64,000 nt of DNA from Rhipicephalus microplus (GCF_043290135.1 NC_134710.1:2219821-2283820); one strand, 5' to 3'. Shown: positions 11,023 to 21,876, numbered from the stretch's first letter. The notes: generated by a model not told the origin, from the letters alone. A program made the numbers and translations.

Positions 11023-11787
11023 CTAATTTCTAATTTTAGCCAGGCTTGTCTCATCCGCAATGTGTATCGCTCGCGATCCTTCATCTTTGCGTGCAAGGAT
11101 TTCGCCACCGGATGTCCAGACAAATTTCCATGCGGCTTCTTTCTTTTTTTGTATTGCCGCTGCAAGCAATGCCTTGCACTTCTGCGTCAAATGCTCATTT
11201 ACAAAAATGGGCGTTTTTTTGTCATCCCCAAGCATAGAACTATCGAGCCTCTTCTTTCTACATTTCGCCAGTATATCGTCACGTTTTGTTCTTTTTACAA
11301 AACGAACGATTATTTTCTTCACATCAGGCTTAGGAGTAGGAATCCAGTGGCATGCGTCAATATCAGACAGATCAACTGCTGTGCCGACAACTTCGCTTAT
11401 CTTTCTTACAACATCCACTGGATCATTCCCGACCGGCGCACCCTTTATCTCAAGATTGTTTAGGCGCTGATATTGTTCGAGCTCATCGCATTTTTGTGAC
11501 AGTCTCTTATTTTCCGCTTTCAATTCCATGATTTGTCTTATGAGCTCTTGCATTTCAGCTCTCATATTCTTGATATCAGTGGCTACATCTTTCACCTCAC
11601 TGCAGGTGTCAGAGCAAAAGGCTATGCTGTCTTTAATTTCCCGAATCTCACTTCTGAAATCGCGTTTGAAATTTTCAAATGCCTTCGTCAGCTCTTTTAA
11701 ATCCTTTACATCTGCTGCGTCCTTTTCCGCGTCTTTCCCCGCACTTTTTGCGGAATCCTTTCTCATAGCAAAGCAAGAACACTTCAC
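11023..11787 (-). CDS. CR1/L2 LINE ORF1 protein, intact
   Basis: 254 codons without interruption. The N-terminal part is charged. A long coiled coil follows (about residues 30-115, FENFKRDFRSEIREIKDS through LKAENKRLSQKCDELEQ). The C-terminal globular part starts with QYQRLNNLEIKGAP, then HWIPTPKP, IIVRFVKRTKRDDIL and IFVNEHLT. This C-terminal pattern resembles the FP-like/ORF1 RNA-binding domain of CR1/L2 LINEs and helps the element's RNA form a ribonucleoprotein. ORF2 starts 39 bases after its end. That ORF1 is whole while ORF2 is broken suggests a fairly young copy. Confidence 0.7.
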   Translation of the reverse strand: MKCSCFAMRKDSAKSAGKDAEKDAADVKDLKELTKAFENFKRDFRSEIREIKDSIAFCSDTCSEVKDVATDIKNMRAEMQELIRQIMELKAENKRLSQKCDELEQYQRLNNLEIKGAPVGNDPVDVVRKISEVVGTAVDLSDIDACHWIPTPKPDVKKIIVRFVKRTKRDDILAKCRKKRLDSSMLGDDKKTPIFVNEHLTQKCKALLAAAIQKKKEAAWKFVWTSGGEILARKDEGSRAIHIADETSLAKIRN

Positions 11788-11973
11788 TCAAAGCAAATAC
11801 ACTTCACGCTGTGTTCGGCAGCAGTGCACAGGCACAGGAGCAAACTTAGACGTGAGTAACACCGTTTCTCACCTGCAAAAGCAGAAGATTTGTTACGTTG
11901 CGTCCGGTTCGTGCACTGCCGCCGAACTGCGTGGTCCACTCGGCGATGCCGTCTTTTTAAGCGTTTTCCAGGT

Positions 11974-12007
11974 CCAGGTCACGTGAAACGCCCAGGTCAC
12001 GTGAAAC
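11974..12007. promoter_or_regulatory. Two direct repeats with CACGTG boxes in LINE leader
   Basis: CCAGGTCACGTGAAAC occurs at 11974-11989 and again at 11992-12007, period 18. Each copy contains the palindromic E-box hexamer within GTCACGTGA. They lie about 190-220 bases upstream of the CR1/L2 ORF1 start, where such elements carry their promoter. A role as promoter repeats is inferred from position only. Confidence 0.4.
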
Positions 12008-12090
12008 TCCAAGCGCAGGCGCAGAACCACGATGAGCAAAGTGGTGGCGACGCGACCCGCGTCCGTGTTGCGTTCAAGCAACGTTACAAC

Positions 12091-12127
12091 AGTGGCTAAA
12101 ATAGGAATCCTATTCCAGCCACTGTAA
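12091..12127. repeat. 37-bp imperfect palindrome at LINE/arm junction
   Basis: Arms ACAGTGGCTAAAATAGG and CCTATTCCAGCCACTGT pair at 15 of 17 positions around a 3-base centre. It sits where the LINE 5' leader meets the inverted-repeat sequence. It may be part of the target or the true 5' end of the element. Confidence 0.5.
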
Positions 12128-12199
12128 GGTCACTCCGTCGGAAAGGCGGGCAACGTGGCGGTCACGAGAACTAGTGGCGCTGCAGTATACGATTTTGCT

Positions 12200-12850
12200 C
12201 AAGCGACCCGGGGTGCACGTGTTGCGATCGGCGACGAGCAACAGGCTACCGCAAATGGTGCACTCTATTCCCACGACACTTTTCGGACTGTTTTTGGAAC
12301 AGCAGACGAATGAATTTAAGCAAATTGGCTGTCTAGCCTTGCACGTTACCCGAGAAAATTTATGTTGTAGTGCAAATACAACTATATTTCCAGTATACCT
12401 AATATAATTGCATGCGGTAGAAATTGGTGTATTTGGCAAAGAGGACGCCTTTGAGTATTATGGATATTGTGGGACAACAATTACACGACAATTACAAAAC
12501 TTGGAGAACACTTGAGCTTCGCCTTCAATGGAAGACTGCAATAGCGTAACCGCGCTCTGTGCAGATCAACTTCTGAATTACAAGCCTAGCTTCCGTCTTG
12601 GTGTGTGCCTCAACCACCGTGCCGTGAGGGAACGAACGAGTGTGCGTGCAACACTGGCTGTTTCAACCAATCGCAGAATGTCTACTGAAAGTAGGGTTGC
12701 GAAGTGCTGACTGCACCATAATTGTTCCTTTTGCGAATCAGCAAAGGGGCCTTTACGCGTGCGTAAAGCAACACGGGAACATAAGTTAGAGCACCCTGTA
12801 TAATGGCTGGGCTTTGCTACCACCCACTCGTTGCACATTTCGCATGTTTA
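12200..12850 (+). repeat. Left inner arm of the giant inverted repeat
   Basis: Matches the reverse complement of about 14.29-13.48 kb. Examples: the block with GGCTACCG, CTCTATTCC and GGACTGTTTTTGG at 12245-12300 against 14270-14220; the block around 12540-12690 (CTCTGTGC, GTGCCGTGAGGGAACGA, GCGTGCAACA); and GCAAAGGGGCCTTTACGCG at 12741-12759 against 13523-13541. Continues the left outer arm (1-1244) after removal of the two LINEs. No gene is visible. Confidence 0.75.
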
Positions 12851-13100
12851 GACGTCTGGTATGATTCTACGCTTCTACATCCCAATATTGCGTAGATGGA
12901 TGAAATTCCTTCCATTACATCAACATAAGAAGTGTAAACATAAGGCATCGCTTTTTAGGCGAGGCCTTTTTGTTGTGGACTATATATGATTCGAGGGGAG
13001 ATCCCTTTCGTTATCGCGCGTTGGGAAGCGCGCGCTGTGTGTAAATTCACCCCCCCCCCCTTTTCTCGCTGCCATCCCATGGTGAACTACCACAACGGCT

Positions 13101-13228
13101 CAGCGAACTGGGAGCGCGAGGGTAAACACAGACACAGAGCAAAGAAGAGGCACACAGCACGAGCGCTCGTGCTGTGTGCCTCTTCTTTGCTTTGTGTCTG
13201 TGTTTACCCCCGCTCTCCCAGTTCGCTG
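13101..13228. repeat. 128-bp near-perfect palindrome at the centre of the inverted repeat
   Basis: Two 64-bp arms with no spacer. The centre is AGCGCT at 13162-13167, and only 3 of 64 positions differ between the arms. It lies within about 25 bp of the symmetry axis calculated from the flanking arms (near 13141). The arm content (ACACAGACACA, CACACAGCACGAGCGCTCGTG) resembles short hairpin repeats at 30970-31085 and in the 48.8-kb repeat, so it may be a small foldback element in its own right. It would extrude a cruciform. Confidence 0.9.
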
Positions 13229-13479
13229 AACCATCATGAATTACCAACTAGCCCACCTTTCCATCCTACCACAACGGCTATGCAAACAAGAATGGGTAAA
13301 CACCAGTGAAATTTGACCCATTCCCAAGCTAATGGTACGAAAAAATCAGACGACCGGCATGGGTTACAGCAGTGGGCCGCAAAAAAAGGAGAATTTTAGT
13401 AATAAATTTAAGCAGGTGCACGATTCATTCTTTGTAACGAGAGATAATTCCTGCGTCACCACTCTTCTAGTCTATGGAG

Positions 13480-15790
13480 TTATACGGAGATACACGTGTG
13501 CCTAGCAAGGCCCAGCCATTTTCGCGTAAAGGCCCCTTTGCTGACTCGCAACAGGAACAATTATGGTGCAGTCCGCACTTCGCAACTGTACTCTCAGTAG
13601 AAATCCTAGGATAGTTTGAAACAGCCAATGTTGCACGCACAGTCATTCGTTCCCTCACCGCACGGTTGTTGAGGCACACACCGCGAGGGAAGTTAGGTTA
13701 GTATTCAGAAGTTTATTCGCACAGAGCGTGGTTACACTATTGCAGTCTTCCACTGAAGGTGAAGCTCAAGCGTCCTCCAAGTTTTGTAATTGTTGTACTT
13801 GTGACTGTTTTGTAATTGTTGTCCCACAATATACATATTATTCAACGGCGTCCCCCATGCCATATCCGCCAATCGCTACCGCATGTATTTGTAATTATAA
13901 TGATGGAAATTGAATTTGTGTTTGCACTACAACATGAATTTTCACAGGTAACGTGCAGGGCTAGACGGCAAATTTGCTTGCGATTGTTCATCTGCTAGCC
14001 CGTCACCGCTGGGCGAAAGCCACTGTGTAACCATAATTACACAGAAAATAAATCAACGAATAAACAAACGAACAAACAAGTTACGCGAAGCGGAGTCGTT
14101 CGCCGCTGTTGGAGACTGGCGCCAAACTATTCCGCGTACCTCAATTTAGATGAATCTGTTCTATCTCGCTACGCCTCATACATGCCAAATGCATTTCCGT
14201 ACAAGAAACTACGCAGAGCCAAAAACAGTCTGAAAAGTGGCATAGGAATAGAGCACACCCTTCGCGGTAGCCGCTTGTGCGTGGTAGTCGTAAACAAAAA
14301 AAAAACGACATTCTGTGACAACTACAGATATCTTGAATTAAAAGTTCGTCGTTGCCATTAAAGCTATGATTCGTGACTGAGCAGCAATGTCAGTGAGCTG
14401 AAAAAGGTTACCATGAAGTTAAAAAAATTCGCCACGTACCTAGCGACATAACTGTGGATCTGCACTGCCACATCCTCAGATGGTAGTGCAGCAAGGCTGG
14501 ATCCATTGAGCAGTCCCAGGCATTTCTGTAGTACGCTTGATTAAGGTTCATCAAGTGTGCGGACCACGGGACGGCTTTCAGCTCTCCCATAGTGAAGTCT
14601 ACCTGCATGGTACTTTAAATTGTTACCCACTTTTTTTCTAATCACATGCAGCTTACCGGGACAAGCCGTACCTCACCATTAGTTGAGTACACCGTACTCT
14701 AAATCAGGGAACATTATTTCGAAACACACACTGCCACATCCCCAGACGGTAGTGCAGCAAGGCTGGATCCATTGAGCAGTCCCAGGCATTTCTGTAGTAC
14801 GCTTGATTAAGGTTCATCAAGTGTGCGGACCACGGGACGGCTTTCAGCGCTCCCATAGTTAAGTATACCTGCATGGTACTTTAAATTGTTACCCAGTTTT
14901 TTTCTAATCACATGCATCTTACCGGGACAAGTTGAACCTCACCATTAGTTGAGTACACCGTACTCTAAATCAGGGAACATTATTTCGAAACACATATTGG
15001 TAAGGGAGAGGCAACTGCTATCCCATATCGTGTCGACAAGTACGGTGGCCTTGTGAACGTAAGAAAGCTGTAAATTGCAGGGCAAACGAAAATTCATTTG
15101 GCAGAGATGTCATGAACCGTCTCCATTGGCTGCAGTAAAGTAGAAAGGTGGGGAGCTGGAACTGATTCATTATTGAAAACTTTTCAGCTCGAATGTGAAG
15201 GAGCACAGAGAACAAAATAGAAACAAGCGCTGTCACAACTGAAGTTTATTAACGGAAGTTGCAACCACCTCGAGAACCAAAAGCGCCTGCGCAGAAATTA
15301 CCTGCAATCAAAGAACTCATACAATCTAAAAAGCAAAACGCCGGCTCAGATATGCAACCTTCTCCCACATCTTGAATGAAGGACGCTTACACGAGTTTCC
15401 CTGCCGTTTTATCATCGTGCATGATGACAGTGCTATCGCAGTGCACGTTTGTGCCCTCTTCTTTGTGCTCCGTCTCAATCACGCTGAGAAGTTTACAAGA
15501 ATTCATTGGCTGTGTTATTATTTACGTTGTTCGCCGCGTTGTACCCAATCACGCCCGCCGTAGGCTGCGTTTTTAGTGACGTCGTTTATCCTGTCGCAAC
15601 CGTTGTGCCAAGCGCGCACTCATCAGCTTCTCCTGAAAGGTCCACATGGGTACGCCACCAACAATTCTAGAAGACAGCCGAAAGTAGAAACGTGAGAGCT
15701 CGTATTCGCTGAGCTGATCATGCAGTCGGGGCATACAAACAGGCCCCTGGAGACCGATCGCTGGCAGCAACTGCGCACCGATGATCAAGC
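13480..15790 (-). repeat. Right arm of the giant inverted repeat
   Basis: Uninterrupted counterpart of the left arms, about 2.3 kb. It contains an internal direct duplication of about 280 bp: 14455-14720 and 14728-15000 share the TGTAGTACGCTTGATTAAGG, GGACCACGGGACGG and GTACTTTAAATTGTTACCCA blocks. It carries the minus-strand reading frame ending at 15573 and the AATAAA at 15245-15250. The outer edge is uncertain because the left arm leaves the window. Confidence 0.75.
15573..15760 (-). pseudogene. 3' end of an arm-encoded reading frame, right copy
   Basis: Minus-strand frame with CMPRLHDQ, EYELSRFYF, SSRI, GGVPMW, FQEKLMSARLA and RLRQDKRRH, then TAA at 15573-15575. It matches the left copy residue by residue over its last 50 codons. 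A possible splice acceptor (GGTCTCCAG) lies near 15750, which would make this a terminal exon. The frame stays open to about 15800. Function unknown. Confidence 0.5.
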
Positions 15791-15828
15791 AGCCTTCCAA
15801 GCCACGCTAAACTGCGCAAAAATGCAAG

Positions 15829-15862
15829 ATGGCGGGCGACTCTAGCAAACCACACCATCGAG
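15829..15862 (+). CDS. Possible first coding exon of an unknown gene
   Basis: ATG in a strong initiation context (CAAGATGGCGG) opens MAGDSSKPHHR and meets a good donor (GAG|GTAGGT) after 34 bases. If unspliced, the frame runs on to 16035 and includes two Cys pairs (WQCDDC and CEVCDH). No matching acceptor exon was identified downstream. It lies just outside the right arm and points away from it. Confidence 0.2.
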
Positions 15863-18800
15863 GTAGGTCGCGATGTCAAGTGCTTTCAACGTCGTTGAGG
15901 TGGCAATGTGATGATTGCGTGATAAAATTCGCCGGGGTGAACGCCCCCTTTCAGCGAGAATTTCTCGAGCGGCACATTGGCTTCGGGTGCGAAGTCTGCG
16001 ACCACCTGGGATTCGAGAACAACCACTGTGATTAACCCATTTAACCGCTCTTTAGATCCTCCATAACCGTGATCATGCGAGGCAAAATGTGTGGTACGAA
16101 AAATAAACACTGTGGTAAACCACCAAGAGTGTGTCTAACCTTATGCAAGCACCAATATGTAACCAATAATTGTGAAAGGCTTCATTACCGCGTCCAATTG
16201 AACCCACCGCTATGCACTGATGGCACACGTTTCAGCTTTCGTAGGTTAACCACTTGTACGTAATGCTTGGGTGGTGATTTTTTTTTGTATGCCTTCCATA
16301 GATACACGGTATTCAAACGTTCCGCTTACGCTGGCATTAGGAGCCCCATACAGTTACGGCCTCTGCAAAGGCCACAAAACACTTCCGAAGATTACGTGAA
16401 ATTACGTAGTTATGGCGTTGTTACGTCATCAGAGCAACAGTAACAGTAGCTGCTCGCTTTTCGCCCTCTTTCCCTCCAACTGTGCGTGCCGTTTTTTCCT
16501 GTGGGCAAACGCTTTGTACAAAATGGACACAAATAACCTGAAATAACCCCTCAACTTGGGTAAACGACTTCTCCTGTAGCACACTACCTTTTGTTTTTTT
16601 TACCACCTACAAGTCGAAGTAAAACTTTACTCTCGTGCTAACTGAGTTTTTGAACGTAGGAAGGACAGTAATTTTTTAGTTCATTGAAGTTTTCAGCGAG
16701 TATAGAAAGAGAAATTTTTCTCTGCCTTCACAAGGTTTTTTAGGTGATTTTTGAGTTATTTCAAGAGGACGCATTCACACAGAGAGCCGACAAATTTAAT
16801 AATTATGAAATGCCAGCTCAATTCATTACACAGAGATTAGCATTAAAAGGAACAATCACACGCTACAAATGCAGTGTAAACAACGCCACAACAGACTGCA
16901 CGCGTTAGCCGACGGTACTTCGACAATTCGCTATATATAGGCACGACATTTTGACCTGGTATGTAGAGGCGGCGCGAGAGCTGATTTTTCGCATCGACGA
17001 ACAATAATGGTTCGAAGTGCAAGCGTAATCATATAGTGGGCTGCAAGACACCACGATTAACACAGACCTTTTATTTGAGACCACCCGATCCCACCTTTTT
17101 TGATTATCTAATAATTAGCTGGCACCCAGCCTATTGGCCTCCCCCCAGTTAGCACGGCCGATGCACAGGCCCACAAAATATGCCTATGCAAACACAAGTG
17201 ACGGCAGCTCAATCATTTTCATTGAGCGGCGGTGCACAAACTCACTAGCAGCATGTATTCAGGACAATGAGCGCAGAAGAGCAGTGCCACGTCTGTACCG
17301 ACGGCGCACTAGGCCTTTTCGAGGAGCAAGGCTATGCGATGAAAGACAGCTGGCAATCACAAAATTCATCTCCTGTGCGAATTTTGTCGTCATTTCAGAC
17401 ACAAATGAAAAATACGGGTCCGCTATCTGCGGCATCTTACGGGGCGATGTTTGTTCTTCTAACGAAGGAGACGGACCACCATCCAGGTTTTCGCCTGTGC
17501 TTACCGGCGCCCGCTCGTTTGCTCCGTCTGCCTCGTATCGGTGCTCGGCTAGGTGTTTGACAATGGTTGAACGGACAACTCGGGCTGCACTTTACTCCAG
17601 CTGACATCACCTTTTGTGGAACAAAGTCTATGCGATGATTCTTCCACCTGCCCCAGTGACGCCCTCACACTGGCCACTGGCCGACTCGTTGCCGAAGACA
17701 CAGTGAAGCCTCTTGTTTATCGCTTCGAAGTTGTAACTTCAGGAAGCAACCACCGATAATGACACCAGCTTTGTTACCGCTGGCAGCTTTTCCCGGTTCG
17801 GCACGGAAGCGAAGTATGCGCGACGTAGTGGTTCGGAAGCTTGCGTTCGGACGGTCGCTCCAAAATGTAAAAAGCACGCGAGATCCGTTATCTGAACCAA
17901 ACACATACATAACGAGCTTCTCACAACACCTGTCTCCAGGGCCACCTGACGGTAAAAGCCAACAATTTGCGAAAATCTACAAGTTAAATATCTAGCAGCT
18001 GTCTTTTTTTTCTTGGTGCAGCCCCCCCCCCCCCTTTTTTTTTTCTTCTTTCGTTCACAGAATCCTTTCATTGCTCGTTGTGTTTATGTTTTTTCCAGTT
18101 CCAGTGAAAGTGCGTTGACTCGAGGTCAACTAGAGGTGCGGCAACGCCATACAAAACTTTGAAAAAAAAAATAATATCTGTGGTATTCGCTTATCTTCAT
18201 GGTTCACTGAGAGGGTCATCCATGAAGATGGGGTGAAATGGATCGGAGGGCGGGGTAATGGAGCAAGACCTGCTGAAGCAGCTGCAACTTGCTGTCAAGT
18301 GGTGAACAACATTGAAATGCAGGTAAAAATCACGTGATAGGAAACTCCCGACGAGGTGAAACTGAATTTTTACATCCTTTTACAACGTACCTCAGAGGTA
18401 GCGGTAAAACATTCTGATGTGCCACCACTGGCGTAGCCAAGGGGGAAATTGGTGTGGGCAGTTCAAACCCCCTCGAAATTCTTCGTCCAGAACCCCCCCC
18501 CCTCCTCACACTCACTCAACTTTTTTTTTGTCGCTTCGTGCTGATATTCTTTAGAAACAAACGCTGCTACTATCAATATCATTGCTGGGTGCTTTTACAA
18601 TGAACAATATCTGCTTACGAAAAAACGTGTCTCGGCGTTGCTCAAAGCATAGCATTCTGTTTGATTTTGGGCAGGAGTCTCGAGCGCGAGCACTTCATGT
18701 TGGCTCGGCGACGGAAATAATGCTCAAGCGGTGGTCATACCTGCACTCACCAGAACAGATCTCGCCTGAGTCGATCACTACAAGAATTTTCATTGGGGAG

Positions 18801-19955
18801 AGGTTCGTTTTAATGACAATAGCCAGGCACAGTTCCAAGGTCTGATAGGCCACATTCAATCACATTACAGTTTGACTGTTCGTTCGTGGGCTAAGATATA
18901 CTCAAGCCAAGGAATAACATTTATATTTCGTTCTGCTAACACCAACACACACACACACACACGCACACGCGAGCGCCTGAATATTCGGTTTATACACCTA
19001 AATCAGCTTGTATGCGAGTGTACAATATATTTACACATATATACCTTTATTATGCCCTAACATCTGAGGCACTCCGAAGGGTTGTCTAGTGACGAAGGTG
19101 CAACACAGGCAAACGTGCAGACTAATCAGAGCCTTAGAAAGGCCTTTTAAAATACTCATGTAACTTAGGCTTATATATAAAAAGATGGCGGTCATAAACC
19201 TAAAGCAGCGTAACGAAAAGTCAGTGTGGGCAGCTGTAGTGAGCACAAGCTTTATTGTTCAGCACTGTGGCAAACAGTGCAAGAATAAAAAGCTTGAAGC
19301 TAAAAAAATATACGACAAATTATTTTTATTGATTGCCTTCATCTGTTCGTTTCTTGACATTGACATGACTAGAAGGGCACACTAATCAATTTCTGCAAAT
19401 AGCGACATGACGCGCGAGAAGAAATGCACAGATTGGGAAAATTTAAAATCCGCGTAATCATGTAGAAAATCACGTAAAATTACGAGCTATATACATAGTA
19501 ACCAAAATATTTTACAAAAAATGAAAGCAAAACTTTGTGCGAGCAATGTCTCACGCCGCAGACACGCACACTACATTGCGGAATACTGTTGATTCTCTTT
19601 TTCAATTGACACAAAGGTTATACTGCGCATTGCTTGTCCCATAATATGCCCCATATGTTACCCAAAATTTGCTAGATTTACCACATGCAAATTTGGGTTG
19701 TTGCACTGTCGTTCACACCTTTCGTATCCGCTAACCACATCTGCAAGTGAAAGATGCTACTTAAAAGCAAGGAGTAGGCAACGGGAGAGTACAGAATTAC
19801 TCTGCCATGCTGTCAAAGTGATTTTTAGCAATGTCTCATACAGTTGAACTTACTTCCTTACAGCTGAACTTACTTCCCGAACTTACAGCTGAACTTACTT
19901 CCTTACGAGGGATGCGCACACTGAATTCATGAAAACAGTCTTTTTTACTACTAAC
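15863..19955. other. Region without recognisable genes
   Basis: About 4 kb with scattered short open frames only. The longest is 156 codons at 17134-17604 on the plus strand, overlapped by a 97-codon frame, and neither resembles a known family. At 18015-18050 there is a C/T homopolymer run. Around 18425-18500 a block beginning GGCGTAGCCAAGGGGG resembles 39268-39330 (GGGGCGTAGCCAGGGG), indicating a dispersed repeat. (CA)n lies at about 18944-18966. Confidence 0.5.
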
Positions 19956-19959
19956 CCGT

Positions 19960-20160
19960 GTGGTCCACTGGTTATGGTGCTCCATTGCTGACCCGCGGAT
20001 AGCGGGATTGAATCCCTGTAGTATTTTCGATGTAGGGAAAAATGCTAGAGTACCATGCACTTTGATTTAGGTGTATGATAAAGATTCAAAGTGGCAAAAT
20101 TTCCGGAGCACCCCACTACGTCATCTCTCGTTGTCACATCGTGGTTTTGGATGTTCCTCC
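19960..20160 (+). mobile_element. tRNA-derived SINE (Ruka-like), full length
   Basis: The head has an A-box-like TGGTCCACTGGTTATGG (19971) and a B box GGATTGAATCC (20005-20015). The body ends with the hallmark tail segments seen in the other copies (AAATTTCCGGAGCACCCCACTACGTC, then GTGGTTTTGGATGTT). Polymerase III internal-promoter layout; moved in trans by LINEs. Confidence 0.75.
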
Positions 20161-20169
20161 ACCTCCTCT

Positions 20170-20843
20170 TTCTCGTTCTTATCATCATCATCATCACCAT
20201 CATCATCATCATTATTATTACCCTGACTTCGTCCACTGAAGGAAGAAGGCCTCTACAATGTTTCGCCAGTCAACTTGGTCCTGTGCTTGCTGCTGCCACT
20301 TTATACCCTCAAGCTTCTTAATCCCATCAGCCCACCTCACTCTGTCTCCCCCTTACGCGCTTGCCTTCTCTGGGAATCCAGTCAGTTACTTTTAATAACA
20401 AGTGGTTATTCTGCCTACGTGTTACAAGCCCTGCCCGTGTCCATTTCCTCTTCCTAATTCCAAGAATGATATCCTTAACCCCGGATTGTTCTTTGATTCA
20501 CTCTGCTCTCTTCTTCTCCCTTAAGGTTACGCATACCATTTTCCTTTCCGTCGCTCGCTGCGTCGTCCTCAGTTTAGGCGGAGCCCTTTCTGTTACATAG
20601 CTAAGTAACGGCAAGGTGCAGCTGTTATATAGCTTGCTCTTCAGGGATAGTGGCAATCTACCAGTCATGTTTTGAAAGTGCTTGCCAAATCTGCTCCACC
20701 CTATTCTTATTCTTCTAGTTACTTCAATCTTGTATATGGCTCCGCGTTTATTACCTCTCTTAAGTAGACGTAGCTTTTTACAACTTCAAGTGCACTATTA
20801 CCCATCTCGATCGAAGCGCTGTTCCCTTCCGAGGTTACTCTAC
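20170..20843 (-). mobile_element. RTE/BovB-type LINE, 5'-truncated 3' end
   Basis: Plus strand begins with (CAT)n at 20180-20220, which is the (ATG)n tail of RTE elements, followed by GACTTCGTCCACTGAAGG and the antisense of the ORF2 C-terminus. Blocks such as CCCATCAGCCCACCTCACTC and CTATTCTTATTCTTCTAGTTA recur in the copy at 30.5-32.1 kb. The right edge abuts a candidate LTR at 20844. Frame is decayed. Confidence 0.8.
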
Positions 20844-21876
20844 TGTCACAAATGAGCGCTCAGAAAAGAGCACACCACCGAATTCTAGCGACAGTGACGA
20901 TACCAAGGGCCAGAGAGACGCCTCAAGGACAACGCTAAAGAAGAAAAACAAGCATCCAGACACTCCCCTGGTGCACCGTTTCTCCCCCTCGGAAGCGTTG
21001 TTTCGCCGACCAACCTCCTCACATCGGCCTCCGAGCACCTTGGAAGGATCTCAAAGAAAAGGGGCATGGTGATGCAGAGTTGCGTCACGTGTTGCAGACG
21101 GCTCTCGAAACGTCTCACCTTTTCCCCATCCCTGGCTGTGCATCACGCTGACAAAACGATTAGCATTTTCTAGAATCTAGCGCGAAAGGTATTTAAGCGA
21201 GCAGCGGAGAAGGTAAATCAGGAGATGAAGGCAGTTTACGCCAGTGTGCGTAGGCAGGAGATGAAGGAAGTTTCGCACAAGTGTGCGTAGGGTCATTCCG
21301 TCGTGTCAACGAAGGCTTTTGTCATCAGTGACAAAGCAGGCAACGAAAAAGGTTTCCACCTGAAGGGTGAAGGTTTGTGCTACAAGGTCGTGGGTGTGTC
21401 TACCACCGGCGAGCGAAGACGCGTGGCAGCAGCAGAGCGTGGGAAGCCGGCGTGTTACTGGCAAAAAAAATTTGGTGCTTGGAGAGCAGCCAAATGAAGA
21501 CGCGAGGTTTCTTGGAAGAGAAACTTCGGGGGCAGCGGACCGACAACAGCGCTGGACTTTGAGTGAGTGATTCTAGGAAGAATATCATTCAGACTTTTTT
21601 CCAAGGACTTTGGACTGAATAAGTTTTCTAACTCTTTAGTCTTTAAGTGTCTTGGTTGTTTGATGCATGTGTTTGCATTGTAGCGCGTATTTTTGTTTGT
21701 CTCCGTTGTTTCGAGTGTAGCTGATTATATTGAGTAGTCGATTGTTTGATTGGAGAAATATTGTACTGAATTATTGCAGAGTGTGCATGTTTGTGTACCG
21801 TTTGATCTGCCATACTTGAGAATGTACATTTGTTTTGTTTATCAACTCTCGGCTCTTACTCGTTCTTTAGACCACA
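20844..21876 (+). mobile_element. Candidate LTR of a retrotransposon
   Basis: Starts TGTCACAAATGAG and ends GACCACA, giving the TG..CA ends of an LTR. A TATA-like GTATTTAAG lies at about 21189. It is followed by GGCGCCCG at 21879-21886, which matches the core of a tRNA-Lys primer-binding site. The start coincides with the sudden end of RTE sequence. No second LTR or plus-strand gag/pol follows, so it would be a solo or 5' remnant. Length of 1033 bp is long but possible. The boundaries are inferred. Confidence 0.45.

Larger units (their letters stand above)
7696..12085 (-). mobile_element. CR1/L2-type LINE, near full length
   Basis: Minus-strand non-LTR element with a 5' leader (about 12085-11788), an intact 254-codon ORF1, an ORF2 with endonuclease and reverse transcriptase but no RNase H, a 3' UTR, and a (TAC)n tail seen on the plus strand as (GTA)n at 7696-7719. 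Absence of RNase H together with a microsatellite tail fits the CR1/L2 group. It lies about 60 bp from the I-clade LINE, so both entered the same arm of the inverted repeat. No convincing target duplication was found. The 5' boundary is an estimate placed at the edge of a palindrome at 12091-12127. Confidence 0.85.

Noticed and set aside
12986..13309. Open frames on both strands across 13.0-13.3 kb
   Set aside because: They read through the palindrome, which explains near-identical peptides on both strands.
17134..17604. 156-codon open frame
   Set aside because: An overlapping 97-codon frame is equally open, no motif is recognisable, and there are no splice or promoter cues. Not reported as a gene.
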